The translations under genes and the position numbers were made by a program. From contig JAMONP010000008.1 of the NCBI GenBank assembly GCA_027065695.1, forward strand, positions 1 through 53,759: a stretch of DNA of 53,759 nt, given 5' to 3'. Every line of letters starts with the position of its first letter. Positions within the stretch are counted from its first letter, which is position 1. Under the pieces are notes generated by a model that was not told where the DNA came from, searched no databases, and was given only the letters and a program-made list of their open reading frames with translations. Of this stretch, positions 34,414 to 44,300 are shown in pieces. This DNA is from Desulfuromonadales bacterium. GTDB lineage: Bacteria > Desulfobacterota > Desulfuromonadia > Desulfuromonadales > BM103.

Positions 34414-34528
34414 ATCGCGCCATGCTGAAAATGGGGATTCTGACAGCGCTGTTCGTCTGTTTGAGCCTATCAGAAGGGATAAAAAGAGGCAGGTTGCTCT
34501 TTTTTTGTGCAAAAAACTTTAAAATCCA

Positions 34529-34556
34529 CGGGCAATCCCCTTAACTACCGGGGCAG
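34529..34556. repeat. GGGCAATCCCC/GGGGCAGTCCC repeat upstream of nifV promoter
   Basis: Two half-units joined by TTAACTACC, member of the GGGACTGTCCC family, between the divergent nifE and nifV promoters. Confidence 0.65.
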
Positions 34557-34563
34557 TCCCTGA

Positions 34564-34580
34564 AGGCACGTACCTTGCTT
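34564..34580 (+). promoter_or_regulatory. Sigma-54 promoter of nifV
   Basis: AGGCACGTACCTTGCTT, GG at 34565-34566 and GC at 34577-34578, spacing ten. Transcription start near 34590, so the hairpins from 34602 lie at the very 5' end of the mRNA. Confidence 0.82.
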
Positions 34581-34601
34581 TAACGTAGGAAGAAGACATT
34601 C

Positions 34602-34664
34602 CCGGCAAAGTCGCTGGACCCTGGCAATGAAGCCCCGAACCATACAAATGGTCTGGGGCTTTTT
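34602..34664 (+). terminator. nifV leader: tandem hexaloop hairpins overlapping an intrinsic terminator
   Basis: Hairpin 1 CCGGC-AAAGTC-GCTGG (34602-34617), loop A1/G4. Hairpin 2 GGC-AATGAA-GCC (34623-34634), loop A1/G4. Terminator GCCCC (34632-34636) pairs with GGGGC (34655-34659) enclosing CCAT/ATGG, then TTTTT. Same layout and shared GCC as the nifH and nifB leaders. The clearest of the four. Confidence 0.83.
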
Positions 34665-34706
34665 CTGTTTTTTCGAAGTGTTGCCCCGTACAGCAACCAT
34701 GGCCAT

Positions 34707-34743
34707 GGGGACTGTCCCGATTTCTCACGGGACTGCTCCCGGG
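34707..34743. repeat. GGGACTGTCCC repeat ahead of nifV
   Basis: GGGGACTGTCCC, spacer GATTTCTCAC, GGGACTGCTCCCGGG; lies between the leader terminator and the nifV start. Confidence 0.72.
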
Positions 34744-34780
34744 TTTAGTCAATCTTTTAGAAGCCTAAGAATGAAACAAG

Positions 34781-35914
34781 ATGTTTATGAAAGAAACCAA
34801 CAAATCGCAGATCATTATCGACGATACCACACTACGAGACGGTGAACAGGCAGCTGGTGTCGTCTTCAGTCTCGACGAAAAGAAACGTATCGCAAAGCTG
34901 CTTGACGAGACAGGTGTCGGTGAACTTGAGTGTGGTATCCCGGCGATGGGTCGTGAGGAGCAGGCGTCAGTCAAAGCTCTGGTCGATCTGAACCTGAAGG
35001 CTCGACTGATCACCTGGAACCGGGCAGTGATCTCCGATATTCAAGCCTCTATCGACAGTGGTGTGCGTGCGGTTGATATCTCTCTTTCGGTCTCAGATAT
35101 CCACATCAAGCACAAACTGTGCAAAAGCCGTGGCTGGGTCAGGGAACAGCTCAAGGTGGCGCTTGGCTTCGCCAAAGATCATGATTTGTATGTCTCGATT
35201 GGTGGCGAGGATGCCAGTCGCGCGGATATGGGCTTCCTTGTTGAGCTGATGGAAATCTCACGCAGCTTAGGTGCTGATCGATTTCGGTTCTGTGACACGC
35301 TCGGTATCCTTGATCCTTTCACGACTTATGACAAGGTCAGCTATCTGGCCGGTCGGGTTGACCTCGCACTCGAAGTTCATACCCATAACGATCTCGGTAT
35401 GGCAACGGCCAATGCGATTGCCGGAGTTCGTGCCGGAGCAAAATTTGTCAATACGACAGTCAATGGGTTGGGTGAGCGAGCTGGCAATGCCGCGCTTGAA
35501 GAGGTTGTCATGGCCCTTAAACACGCTTGCGGCATCGAGCTTCAAGTTGATACAAGCCGTTTTGTCGAACTCTCAAAGCTTGTGGGGCAGGCGAGCTGTC
35601 GACCTGTCCCGGAGTGGAAAGCTGTGGTCGGGGAAAAGGTTTTCTCCCACGAATCCGGATTGCACGCCGATGGTGTTATTAAATTTCCAGGTAACTATGA
35701 AGGCTACGATCCAGCCGAGGTCGGATTGGTTCGACATATGGTGATCGGCAAACATTCAGGCGGTCATGGTTTACGACAACGCCTGAAATCGCTTAAAATC
35801 GATCTGCAGATGGTTGACATCGACGCTTTGCTCAGCAAAGTTCGCTCTGTTTCTCAGGCCAGAAAACGGGCATTGAGTGATCGGGAATTGCGGCAACTTT
35901 GTCAGGTGGTTTAA
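34781..35914 (+). CDS. nifV: Homocitrate synthase NifV
   Basis: Condenses acetyl-CoA and 2-oxoglutarate to homocitrate, the organic ligand of FeMo-co. 377 residues, HMGL-like TIM barrel: DDTTLRDGEQAAGV at about 14-27, RFCDTLGILDPF, LEVHTHNDLGMATANAIAG (metal His pair), VNGLGERAGNAALEEV, and FSHESGLHADGV. ATG 34781 or 34787 are equally possible; SD is weak. Family neighbours are isopropylmalate synthases, but nif context and the short C-terminus favour NifV. Confidence 0.95.
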   Translation: MFMKETNKSQIIIDDTTLRDGEQAAGVVFSLDEKKRIAKLLDETGVGELECGIPAMGREEQASVKALVDLNLKARLITWNRAVISDIQASIDSGVRAVDISLSVSDIHIKHKLCKSRGWVREQLKVALGFAKDHDLYVSIGGEDASRADMGFLVELMEISRSLGADRFRFCDTLGILDPFTTYDKVSYLAGRVDLALEVHTHNDLGMATANAIAGVRAGAKFVNTTVNGLGERAGNAALEEVVMALKHACGIELQVDTSRFVELSKLVGQASCRPVPEWKAVVGEKVFSHESGLHADGVIKFPGNYEGYDPAEVGLVRHMVIGKHSGGHGLRQRLKSLKIDLQMVDIDALLSKVRSVSQARKRALSDRELRQLCQVV

Positions 35915-35956
35915 TGCTGCCCTTGCCGCTAACCAATGTTGCCCGGAAGCTACTTC

Positions 35957-36889
35957 TCAGTCATGCTCATGGCGAACAAACGCGATAAGTCCCGCACAGG
36001 CGACCAGCATACCAAAGAATCCCGTCAAATTCGGTAGACTTGCCTGCAGAAAAAGAGCTTCGCCAGCGAGGGCAAAGATGACTTCGCTCGATTGTGTCGC
36101 GTCCACAGCGGCCAGTTTGCTGGCGTTGTCTGCACTGTTGCGGGCCGACAGAAAGAGTGAGGTGGCGATGACGCCCGAGAAGAGCGCGACCAGCGCGACA
36201 TTGATAAACTGACCATGTGAAGGGATTGTCGCGTCTGTGAAGGGAAACAGTAAAATCCAGAAGGGCATACTGCCAAGGGAAAGCAAAAGCACTTTGGCAA
36301 AAGCATTGTCCAGCAGTTTGGCATCTACTTTGGGCAGGCCCTTCCGGCCGTGTTTTGCTTCCCATACGAGTTGGTTGCCGAGCGGATAAAGGAAGGCTGC
36401 AGCCAGAACGGGCGAAGCCCCTAAAAGCATCGTCATGATGTTCTTTGATTCGACTTGACTGATATTAACGAGAGAAATGCCGATGAACACGATGGCTGAA
36501 TAAAGCCATATCCTTTTTGAAAAAGTCCTGCCGAAGAGCATCAAGACGAAAAGCGTTGCGATGATAGTCATCTGCCAGGTCGTAGCCACTACCCAACCTG
36601 GAGAGTGGTCGGCGGCGAAACAGATCAGGGCATAAAAGCCGCCGAAGCCAATGCTGCCGCTTATTATCCAGAATGCCCAGTGACGTCGGAATTCGGACAG
36701 TACCCGCCTGAAGTAAGCTCCACCTTTGCAGACGCTGATTCCCACACCGAGGAAGAGCACCATATAGGCGTATCTCAGCGCGGCCGACCAATACCAGTGA
36801 CCACCTTCGAGGCTAATGGCCCTGTTGAATATGAAGGTAGCGCTGAAGAACATTCCAGCGACCAAACCAAGAAGCATTAAGCGGAGCAT
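35957..36889 (-). CDS. EmrE/DMT-type multidrug efflux-like transporter
   Basis: 310 residues, about ten helices in two repeated halves. MLLGLVAGMFFSATFIFNRA start, YWSAALRYAYMVLFLGVGI, and the late SSEVIFALAGEALFLQASLP segment fit the multidrug resistance efflux transporter branch of the DMT superfamily. Substrate unknown. Convergent with nifV; no evident link to nitrogen fixation. Confidence 0.85.
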   Translation of the reverse strand: MLRLMLLGLVAGMFFSATFIFNRAISLEGGHWYWSAALRYAYMVLFLGVGISVCKGGAYFRRVLSEFRRHWAFWIISGSIGFGGFYALICFAADHSPGWVVATTWQMTIIATLFVLMLFGRTFSKRIWLYSAIVFIGISLVNISQVESKNIMTMLLGASPVLAAAFLYPLGNQLVWEAKHGRKGLPKVDAKLLDNAFAKVLLLSLGSMPFWILLFPFTDATIPSHGQFINVALVALFSGVIATSLFLSARNSADNASKLAAVDATQSSEVIFALAGEALFLQASLPNLTGFFGMLVACAGLIAFVRHEHD

Positions 36890-37039
36890 TGTATCCTTTG
36901 TGTGTGAGGATACCTCATCCTAACATTAATATCTGATCCGTCACTTTGAGTTACCGATTCCGATAAAGATTGATGAGCGTCAAGGTTTTTGGTCGTCACT
37001 GTATGTTGTGATCAGGATATGTAACGAAGGAGTGCATAA

Positions 37040-37177
37040 ATGCTTACAACCACTGAAACCGTACTTTTTATCACCGTCTGGACACTGACCATCTGCGGGC
37101 TTTTCTTTGGCGGTCGGGCCACGCTGCGCAAACGTCGGCTTGCTAGAAGCCTGTCCAACAATAAGGGTCGGGGCTAA
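37040..37177 (+). CDS. Small single-helix membrane protein, C-terminus from repeat DNA
   Basis: 45 residues, ATG 37040 preceded by AACGAAGGAG. A helix at about 8-26 (VLFITVWTLTICGLFFGGRA), then a basic segment (LRKRRLARS). The last dozen codons lie in a fragment of the MITE-like repeat (37143-37173), which probably replaced the original end. No family recognised; expression uncertain. Confidence 0.5.
   Translation: MLTTTETVLFITVWTLTICGLFFGGRATLRKRRLARSLSNNKGRG
37143..37173 (+). repeat. Fragment of the MITE-like element, copy C
   Basis: CTAGAAGCCTGTCCAACAAT then AAGGGTCGGGG matches the end of copies A and B with a few changes; the interior and the other end are not recognisable. Confidence 0.6.
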
Positions 37178-37199
37178 GCTCTAGTCTCCACCTTAGCTC

Positions 37200-39224
37200 T
37201 CAGTTTTTTTTTGACGCTGGCAGTCGGCAAAATTCCCCCTCTCCCGGGTTTTGAGATAAGGCCGCAACTCCGGTGATTTTGTCTGGTGGGCCAAGGACAA
37301 AAAGCACGTCGTCAGCACAAAATGGCATGCGTACATCGAGGTTGGAGAGTACTTTTGTGTCTCGACGTATCGCCAGGACAGTCACGCCATGTTTTTTCCT
37401 CAATTCAATTTCAGCTAAACTTTTGCCAACCAAAGGCGAGTTCTCCACAAGCCTGAGCGTGCTGATCTCAATATCAGGAAGTTGCAGGTTTAAATCGGCA
37501 AGAGAGGATGATTCCCTGGAGAGGTTACGAAACATTTCGTAACCATCTGCGCGTATCTCAGCAACCAGCGATTCGATTTCATCTTTTGGAATTAGATATT
37601 TAGTTAAAACCCGTGTGAAAATCTCCACAGAGGTCTCAAATTCTTCCGGAATAACCTCGTTGGCACCCAATTCGTATAAAGACTTCATCTCCTGGATGTA
37701 ACGGCTACGTACAATCAAATGGACCTTGGGGTTGAGTCTGCGAACGATTTCGGTTGTTCTCCGCGTTGAGGATGGATCATTAATTGCGCTTACAACGATC
37801 CTCGCATCTTTGATGTCTGCGTGCTGGAGCACAACTTCCTGGGTTGAATCGCCGTAATAAATAGGCTCCCCACTGGCCTGCTCGCTTCTCACGGTTTCCG
37901 GGTTCATCTCAATGATGGCGTAGGGGATCCCTGATAAGCGTGCCGCCCGTGCTACATTTCTGCCATTGATGCCAAAGCCGATGATAATAAGGTGATCTTT
38001 CTTGCTCTTAACCTCAATCGATGGGACAGGACGAAATCCCGTGGTTAACTTTTCGGGCAGCGGCAGACGCAGGAGGATATCCGCTGCACGTGGTGCCAGG
38101 TTTATAATAAAGGGTGTTGCTGCCATACTGAGGACAGAGAAGGCCAGAAACGTCTGATAGAAATCTCCGGTAAGCAGACCATGTTCAACGCCGGTCCGGG
38201 ATAAAATAAAGGAGAATTCACCAACCTGACTGAGTGCCAGGCCCACCAGAATCGAGGCACGGAAAGGCATTCCTAATAAAATAGCTGCGAAGCAGGCAAT
38301 CACAGCTTTTAAAACCAGGACTCCCAGAGTGATCAATACTATGCTCACCGGATGTTGGAAAAGAAAACCTACATCCAGCAGCATGCCAATGGAGACAAAA
38401 AAGAAGCTGGTAAAAACATCGCGAAAAGGCAGCAAATTGCCGAGAGCCTGATGGCTATATTCCGATTCGGAAATGATCAGTCCCGCTAAAAATGCCCCTA
38501 GGGCAAGGGATAGTCCAGCACTTGATGTCAGCCACGCTACACCAAGGCAGATGACAACGATGCTTAGCAAAAAAACTTCCTGGTTGCGTGTCCTGGCGAT
38601 TTGATAGAGGAGTTGCGGTACCAGCCATTTAGTGCTGACCATGACCAGCAGAATAATACCGATACCTTTGGCCAAAAGAATGAGAACTGTGGCACCGACA
38701 TCCTCAGTTACACCCGCCAGCAAAGGGGTAATCAGCAGCATGGGCACAATAACAATGTCCTGAAAGATCAGTATGCCAAGGGTCGTGCGGCCGTGTGGGC
38801 TGTCAACTTCGGCTCTGTCCTGAATGAGTTTGAGTACAATCGCTGTGCTGCTCAGGGCAACAAGAAAGCCCATGAAAATGGCTACACCAGGCTCCATACC
38901 GAATTGACTGGCGATAAAAAAAGTCGCTAGAAAAGTTAGAAATACCTGTAGCGATCCGCCCATCAGAACGGATTTTTTGATTTGCAGCAGCCTTTCAAAT
39001 GAGAATTCAATGCCAATGGTGAAAAGCAACAACACGATACCGATTTCAGCCAGAATTTCGACTTCATGAACCGCATCGACCAGCCCGAAACCGTAAGGTC
39101 CAACGAATATCCCTGTAAGAAGAAAACCGACAACGGCTGGCACGCGCAGTTGATGGCAGATCAAAAGAACGGCAATCGCCAGTCCAAATATAATGACAAT
39201 GTCATTTAACAGCGGGATTTCCAT
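37200..39224 (-). CDS. KefB-type monovalent cation:proton antiporter with RCK domains
   Basis: 674 residues. About 1-385 is the CPA2 membrane domain with 12-13 helices (ALSSTAIVLKLIQDRAEVDS, GALALGAFLAGLIISESEY-like region, LALSQVGEFSFILSRTG). About 405-525 is TrkA-N (HLIIIGFGINGRNVARAARL, nucleotide-binding). About 565-660 is TrkA-C. Likely K+ or Na+/H+ exchange gated by nucleotide binding. Lone gene, no operon partner. Confidence 0.92.
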   Translation of the reverse strand: MEIPLLNDIVIIFGLAIAVLLICHQLRVPAVVGFLLTGIFVGPYGFGLVDAVHEVEILAEIGIVLLLFTIGIEFSFERLLQIKKSVLMGGSLQVFLTFLATFFIASQFGMEPGVAIFMGFLVALSSTAIVLKLIQDRAEVDSPHGRTTLGILIFQDIVIVPMLLITPLLAGVTEDVGATVLILLAKGIGIILLVMVSTKWLVPQLLYQIARTRNQEVFLLSIVVICLGVAWLTSSAGLSLALGAFLAGLIISESEYSHQALGNLLPFRDVFTSFFFVSIGMLLDVGFLFQHPVSIVLITLGVLVLKAVIACFAAILLGMPFRASILVGLALSQVGEFSFILSRTGVEHGLLTGDFYQTFLAFSVLSMAATPFIINLAPRAADILLRLPLPEKLTTGFRPVPSIEVKSKKDHLIIIGFGINGRNVARAARLSGIPYAIIEMNPETVRSEQASGEPIYYGDSTQEVVLQHADIKDARIVVSAINDPSSTRRTTEIVRRLNPKVHLIVRSRYIQEMKSLYELGANEVIPEEFETSVEIFTRVLTKYLIPKDEIESLVAEIRADGYEMFRNLSRESSSLADLNLQLPDIEISTLRLVENSPLVGKSLAEIELRKKHGVTVLAIRRDTKVLSNLDVRMPFCADDVLFVLGPPDKITGVAALSQNPGEGEFCRLPASKKN

Positions 39225-39396
39225 GGGTTCCTTTGCTCTGGCAGCCCAGTTCGACAGGTTGCTGGATTACAACTCAAGCGCAAAACAGACTGCCCGTTTT
39301 AATTTGTCCAGCTTTGTAGTAGAAAGCATTTCTTAAGTCTTTTTTGGGGGTGGCGGGGGCACTTCCGGGCGTGTTCCTCTAATATCGAAGTGAAAT

Positions 39397-39717
39397 TCAG
39401 TGGGTTACGCGGATACCCGTTCGTTTAATCTCATCAATCAGAATACCACCAGCAGCAAATTGTTCTGGTAAAAAGGGCATAGGCTCAAGACGATTATCGA
39501 CACTTCTGCGCAAAGGAACCAAGCGACGACGATCATCAAACCGATCACCACTGAATGCAGATGAGATGATAGCGATATCTATATCACTGTTTTCAGTAGC
39601 CCTGTCCTGGGCAAACGAGCCAAAAAGAATAGCTTCTTCCACTGGAATATTATGGGCGCGCAACTCCGACAGATATTTTTTGATGATATTTATTACCTGA
39701 TCTCTTGCAATAACCAT
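39397..39717 (-). CDS. MNT-type minimal nucleotidyltransferase (putative antitoxin)
   Basis: 106 residues from ATG 39717. LFGSFAQDRATENSDIDIAI at about 31-50 is the GS...DxD nucleotidyltransferase core. Overlaps the upstream HEPN gene by 25 bases. In HEPN/MNT type VII toxin-antitoxin pairs the MNT enzyme inactivates the HEPN RNase by nucleotidylation. Sits next to a Wadjet system. Whether this pair is active is not shown. Confidence 0.82.
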   Translation of the reverse strand: MVIARDQVINIIKKYLSELRAHNIPVEEAILFGSFAQDRATENSDIDIAIISSAFSGDRFDDRRRLVPLRRSVDNRLEPMPFLPEQFAAGGILIDEIKRTGIRVTH

Positions 39718-40082
39718 GTACGTATTCCCTCGATTTTGCCCAGCCACTTTTGGGTAAATTCTTGTGTGCATTTTTTGTGAAAAGTGAACTGCTCGTCCGG
39801 GTAGCGGGATTCAAGATTGAAATCGGTAACAGTTTCCAGTATTTCAAGTTGCGTTGAGTCGAGTTCCAGTCCTGCTTTTTCAGCCAGTAGAACCAACCGA
39901 TGTGTAAATGGAGGAGTTTTATTGTTACAGGCAACCAAAAGAGCTTTTAAGGTTTTTTCCAAAACCAGATGGCCAAAGAAAAGAGCGTAGGCGTTGTCAC
40001 CTTTCTCAAAAAGATGAGCGCATACTTGCCAATCTTTTTCCGCGGCAAGTAACCAGAAACGAATTTTTTCTTTTTGTCCCAT
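39693..40082 (-). CDS. HEPN-domain protein (putative toxin of HEPN/MNT pair)
   Basis: 129 residues, all-helical HEPN pattern: WLLAAEKDWQVCAHLFEKG, ALFFGHLVLEKTLKALLVA, KTPPFTHRLVLLAEKAGLEL, and NLESRYPDEQF. The canonical Rx4-6H RNase motif of HepT toxins is not evident, so it may belong to the HEPN branch whose activity is less clear. Overlaps the MNT gene, implying coupled expression. Confidence 0.8.
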   Translation of the reverse strand: MGQKEKIRFWLLAAEKDWQVCAHLFEKGDNAYALFFGHLVLEKTLKALLVACNNKTPPFTHRLVLLAEKAGLELDSTQLEILETVTDFNLESRYPDEQFTFHKKCTQEFTQKWLGKIEGIRTWLLQEIR

Positions 40083-40185
40083 GCGCAGTACTCCCAGTAA
40101 ACAAACATTCTAACAGCCGATTAGAGCTTTCGTCCAGAAAATGTATGCGTATTCATGAGAAACTGGCCCACCTGTTCCACTTTGG

Positions 40186-41382
40186 TCAAAGTTTTGCGGT
40201 ATTTTTACACAACATGTCCAGTTCTCTTTCCAGCCAATCAAAGCCGATGCGTTCCTGTTCAAGTCGCAACTTGTCACCCAACAAGTTTTGGCGTAGATCA
40301 TCATAGAGTTTAAACTCCACACTGTTCAACCGAGCCAGGTCGCGTCGCTCAGGTGTGGTTTCTACGCCCCAATAGATTTGGTGCTTGAGCAAAGTTTGCC
40401 GGTCCATCAGCAAAGAAATCGTCTTGGGGAAATTGGCACGTAGTTGATCAAGAATAGCAAATCCGTGCGTATCTATGTCTCCCCAGTAGTAGATGTTGCA
40501 GTTTTGCAGCCACTTTGCTGCAGTAAGCACCTCGAAACCGTAGCCCGCGCCAAAAATGACCATACTGTGTGGAAGCTTGGGAAAGGCCAGAAAATTGATC
40601 TCATTCTCAGTTATGAAGACCCTTTTTATTGGCAGGTCGAGTCGGGCAAAGATCGCCATGGTAACGGTGATATCCTGATCGGTTTTGCTGGCAAAAAGAG
40701 CGAAATCAGGATCGAGTAGGCGAAATCGTAAACGCAACGGTTTGTCGCGAAAGCCGTAGCGTTGACAGAAGCCGGTGACGCCACGGGCCGTTGTATCGAT
40801 TGTCTCCTGAGGCAGCACCAGGTCGAAAAGCTCTGCAAGAACAGCCCGATGACCCTCGATGAATTTACTGTGCACCCCGGGAATATCCACCTGTCGCAGA
40901 TAAATACCCGGGCGGGGATGGTGTTGTTGCCAGGCAATGATACTCAATAAAAGCGGCCACTCATCGGCAAGCTCAAGAGCTCGTAGCGGACGTTTCTGCA
41001 GCCAGGGGGTCAGTTGCGGTTGTCGCTCTGCGATGAGTGCCACAATCGTGGCAAAACGTTCAGCATCGCGACACTTGCCGATCAATCGCAGTGCATTCGC
41101 AAGAGAATCGATCCAGATTTCTTTCGGCACATCATTGAGTCCCAATAAACGATGGTTCACGGTGCGCCATTCTATACGGTAATGTTGCGCTTCACGATCC
41201 AGTCGGGCGATCCAGCTACGCACATCGTCAAAACGTTCCGCCAGCTCGGTTGAGGTCGGTCCTTTCAGGCGCAGACGTTTCGGGAAAATCGAAGGGCCGC
41301 CAGCAAGTCCTGCCAGAAGATTTCCTTTGTCCCACAGCTTTTGCAACTGAGCTTTCAGATCGGCAGTTGTTGTCCAGCTCAT
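40186..41382 (-). CDS. jetD: Wadjet subunit JetD (Toprim-like nuclease)
   Basis: 398 residues. N-terminal DUF3322 region (TTADLKAQLQKLWDKGNLLA), C-terminal DUF2220/Toprim-like region with NCNIYYWGDIDTHGFAILDQ at about 310-330, the acidic catalytic motif, and MVIFGAGYGFEVL before it. JetD cleaves plasmid DNA after loop extrusion by JetABC in type I Wadjet. Start overlaps the jetC stop by four bases. Last gene of the jetA-B-C-D operon. Confidence 0.93.
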   Translation of the reverse strand: MSWTTTADLKAQLQKLWDKGNLLAGLAGGPSIFPKRLRLKGPTSTELAERFDDVRSWIARLDREAQHYRIEWRTVNHRLLGLNDVPKEIWIDSLANALRLIGKCRDAERFATIVALIAERQPQLTPWLQKRPLRALELADEWPLLLSIIAWQQHHPRPGIYLRQVDIPGVHSKFIEGHRAVLAELFDLVLPQETIDTTARGVTGFCQRYGFRDKPLRLRFRLLDPDFALFASKTDQDITVTMAIFARLDLPIKRVFITENEINFLAFPKLPHSMVIFGAGYGFEVLTAAKWLQNCNIYYWGDIDTHGFAILDQLRANFPKTISLLMDRQTLLKHQIYWGVETTPERRDLARLNSVEFKLYDDLRQNLLGDKLRLEQERIGFDWLERELDMLCKNTAKL

Positions 41383-44300
41383 GACAGCAGCTTCTGTTTC
41401 TCGGCGCGATACTCCTCAATAGAGAGATTGCGCAGGCAGGAGGCACGCCCGTTCTCGTTATGCACGAAACCGACGTTGGCAACATAAGGTTCGATAATAT
41501 GGATTTTTTGCAGCGGCGTTATGATCAGTAATTGCAGGTTCAGTTGGGCAAAGAGCCGCAGCCCGTACTGGGTAGATTCATCCGAGCCACGACCGAAGGC
41601 TTCGTCGATGACCACAAAACGGAAGGAACGCGAGCGCACTTCACCCCACTCCAGCCCAAACTGATAGGCCAGGCTCGCTGCCAGGACAGTGTAGGCGAGT
41701 TTCTCCTTCTGACCTCCTGATTTACCGCCGGAATCGGCGTAGTGTTCATGCTCACTGTCATCCTCGCGCCAGCGTTCGCTGGCGGCAAAAACGAACCAGT
41801 TACGCACATCGGTGACCTTGGCAGTCCAGCGCCGATCCTGCTCGGATTGGCCTTCACGACCGCGAAAACGCTCGATAATCCGGCGCACCTGAAGGAACTT
41901 TGCTTCGGAATACTGAGTATCTTCCGAACCAGTGAGGGTGCCTTCAGTACAGGCTCGCAGCTCGGTCTGAAAGTCGCGGACCTCAGCATCGACAACGGTT
42001 TGCGCCTCAAGCACGATATAACGGCCAGGGTTGTAATCAATCTGAGTGAGTGATTCGTTGATATGGTCGATGCGTTCCTTGATGGTTTCGCGCTCCCGAG
42101 CCAGCTGTGACTGGAAATTGGCCACTTCACGAATAGTGTTCTCGTTGAGCAGCTCCTTGAAACGCGCCTCGAAGCGCGGCAGATCATCGGCGCTCAGCTG
42201 TTCGAGCATGGCGCTATATTCTCCTGCCGCCTCCACCGCCACATCGACCTCCTGGGTTTCGAGGACATAGGTCAGACTGTAAGAGCGCATGGCGTCGATG
42301 ATCTTGTCGCGCAGACGGGCAATTTTCCTGTCCTCAGCATCGATCCTTGTCTGCAGCCAGTCACGCATCTCGCGCTCACGGTTATCGCACGATTCGACCG
42401 TTAGTTGATGCTCGCCAAGCGCTTCTTCGCGCAGCGTTTCAAGGCGAGAAAATTGTTCAGAATGGCTATCTTCAGCTGAGCCAATCAGGAGTTTCGTCTG
42501 TTCCCGCAGCATTTCAGTGTCAGTTTTTTTCTGTTCAGCTTTGGAGCGGCTATCTTTGCGTTTTTCGAGTTGCTGTTCGACCTGGGCGAGGCTCTCTTCC
42601 AGCGTCTCAAGCTGCACTGCAAGGGTATTAAGGATATCTGAAGACTCCTCTACCTGGCGTTTTTCCTCTTCCAGACGGGCCATTTCAACAGCCAAAGGCT
42701 GCCAGTCCAACTCGCGAAAATCACAATATTCGACAAGCTTCGAGAGGGTTTCCAGGCGCGTGTTGATCGTTTTCTGCTCACCCTCCAGCTTGGCAATATG
42801 GCTACCTATCTCACCAAGCTGCGTCTCCAACAGACCAGCCTTATCCTGCAGTGCGGTAATCTTGGCTTGATTACTCCAGCCCAACACATAGCGGCTGCGA
42901 TCATTAAGTCGATGGCGGTCATCTTTCTCATGACGTTCACCCGGTGCCTTGATCTGTCCAGCCAGTGTGATGGCCTTGTTAGCCCGTCGGAACTCTTCCT
43001 GGGTCGCGCAGCAAACCACATCAAAGCGATGTGCAAGCTCGTGCTCCAGCCAGTCGTAGCAAATTGAATCCGGTTTGACAGAGAGCTTGCGTGCCAGCGA
43101 ATCAGGTTGCAGGGCAGGCAACTCTGTGTGCTTCCTGGTCCGCACCCGATAGTAGACCAGCCGTCCCTTGAGGTGGGTGCGATCAACCCAGTCAGCCACT
43201 TTGGCGTAATGTTCATCCGGCACCAGTAACGACAAGCCGAAATTATGCAGCATCCGTTCAATGGCACCTTCCCACAGCTGATCTTCTTCGCGCACCTGAA
43301 TCAGTTCACCGGCAAAAGGCATCTCTTCTTCCGGTAGATTCAAAGCGCTGCACAAGGCACGCCTCATGGCTATCTGCCTTGCATTAATATTGTTACGACG
43401 AGCCTTTAGACTGTTGATCTCAGCATCCAGGTCAGCATGTTCGCGCCGTCCTTGGGCAAAAAAGACTCCCGCCTCATTACGTTCATTCTGAATTCTGGCT
43501 TCATCCTGAGCCACATCCTCTCGCATCGTCGTACATTGCTGATGTTGAGCCAGAAAATCAGCTTCACTGTCAACTGCATGGAAACCCAGATTTTGTACCA
43601 GTTCGGCATAACGCCCGGCTTTTTTTCGACGGCGGTTCTGCTCCTCTGCCATAATCCGGAGCTCTTCACTGAGCCGCTCAAGTCGATCACCACCATTTTC
43701 CGCAATGGTGTGGCGTAGTTGCCGTTCGCGACCCTTGAGAGAGGACTTCTCTTCATCAAGGCGCTCAATGCGAGTGTTATGACGAGTCAGTTCCTCTTGG
43801 AGGGTGACCAGACGTTTCTCCAGCAATGCAACTTTATGACCGGAGAACCATGGTCTGAGAGCTTCACGACAAGCGCGCAGCTGCTCGGTCGTTGCCAGCA
43901 TTTTCTCATGCCGATCACAGTCAGCAACCAGGGGGTCCAGTAACTCGACCTGGCGTTTGGCTTTAAGCACGGCCTCATGGGCGCGGTTCAGATCGTCAAA
44001 ATGACCGATCAGAGCAGCGATACGCGAAGCGACTTCGAAAGGTTCGAGCATGTGAGTGCGCACAAAACCGGTAAGATTGCCGACCGATTTCAGGGAGACG
44101 GTCTGGTGAAAGAGTTCCAGCGCCTGATCATTGTTAATGCCGAAGCGTCGCCGAAACCAGGCACCGTAGGGAGGGAAACTGTCATAGATGGTTATGCCAT
44201 TGCCGCGCAAGCGTTTACGTAATTTGCCGATTTCGGTACCGAACTGAGCAAAGTCAGCGGTGATGGAGAGATCCTTTTCGGCGGTGACAAAGAAGCGCGC

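Noticed and set aside
34198-34512. Minus-strand frame upstream of nifE
   Set aside because: It covers the nifE promoter and leader and overlaps the start of nifE; composition is not protein-like.
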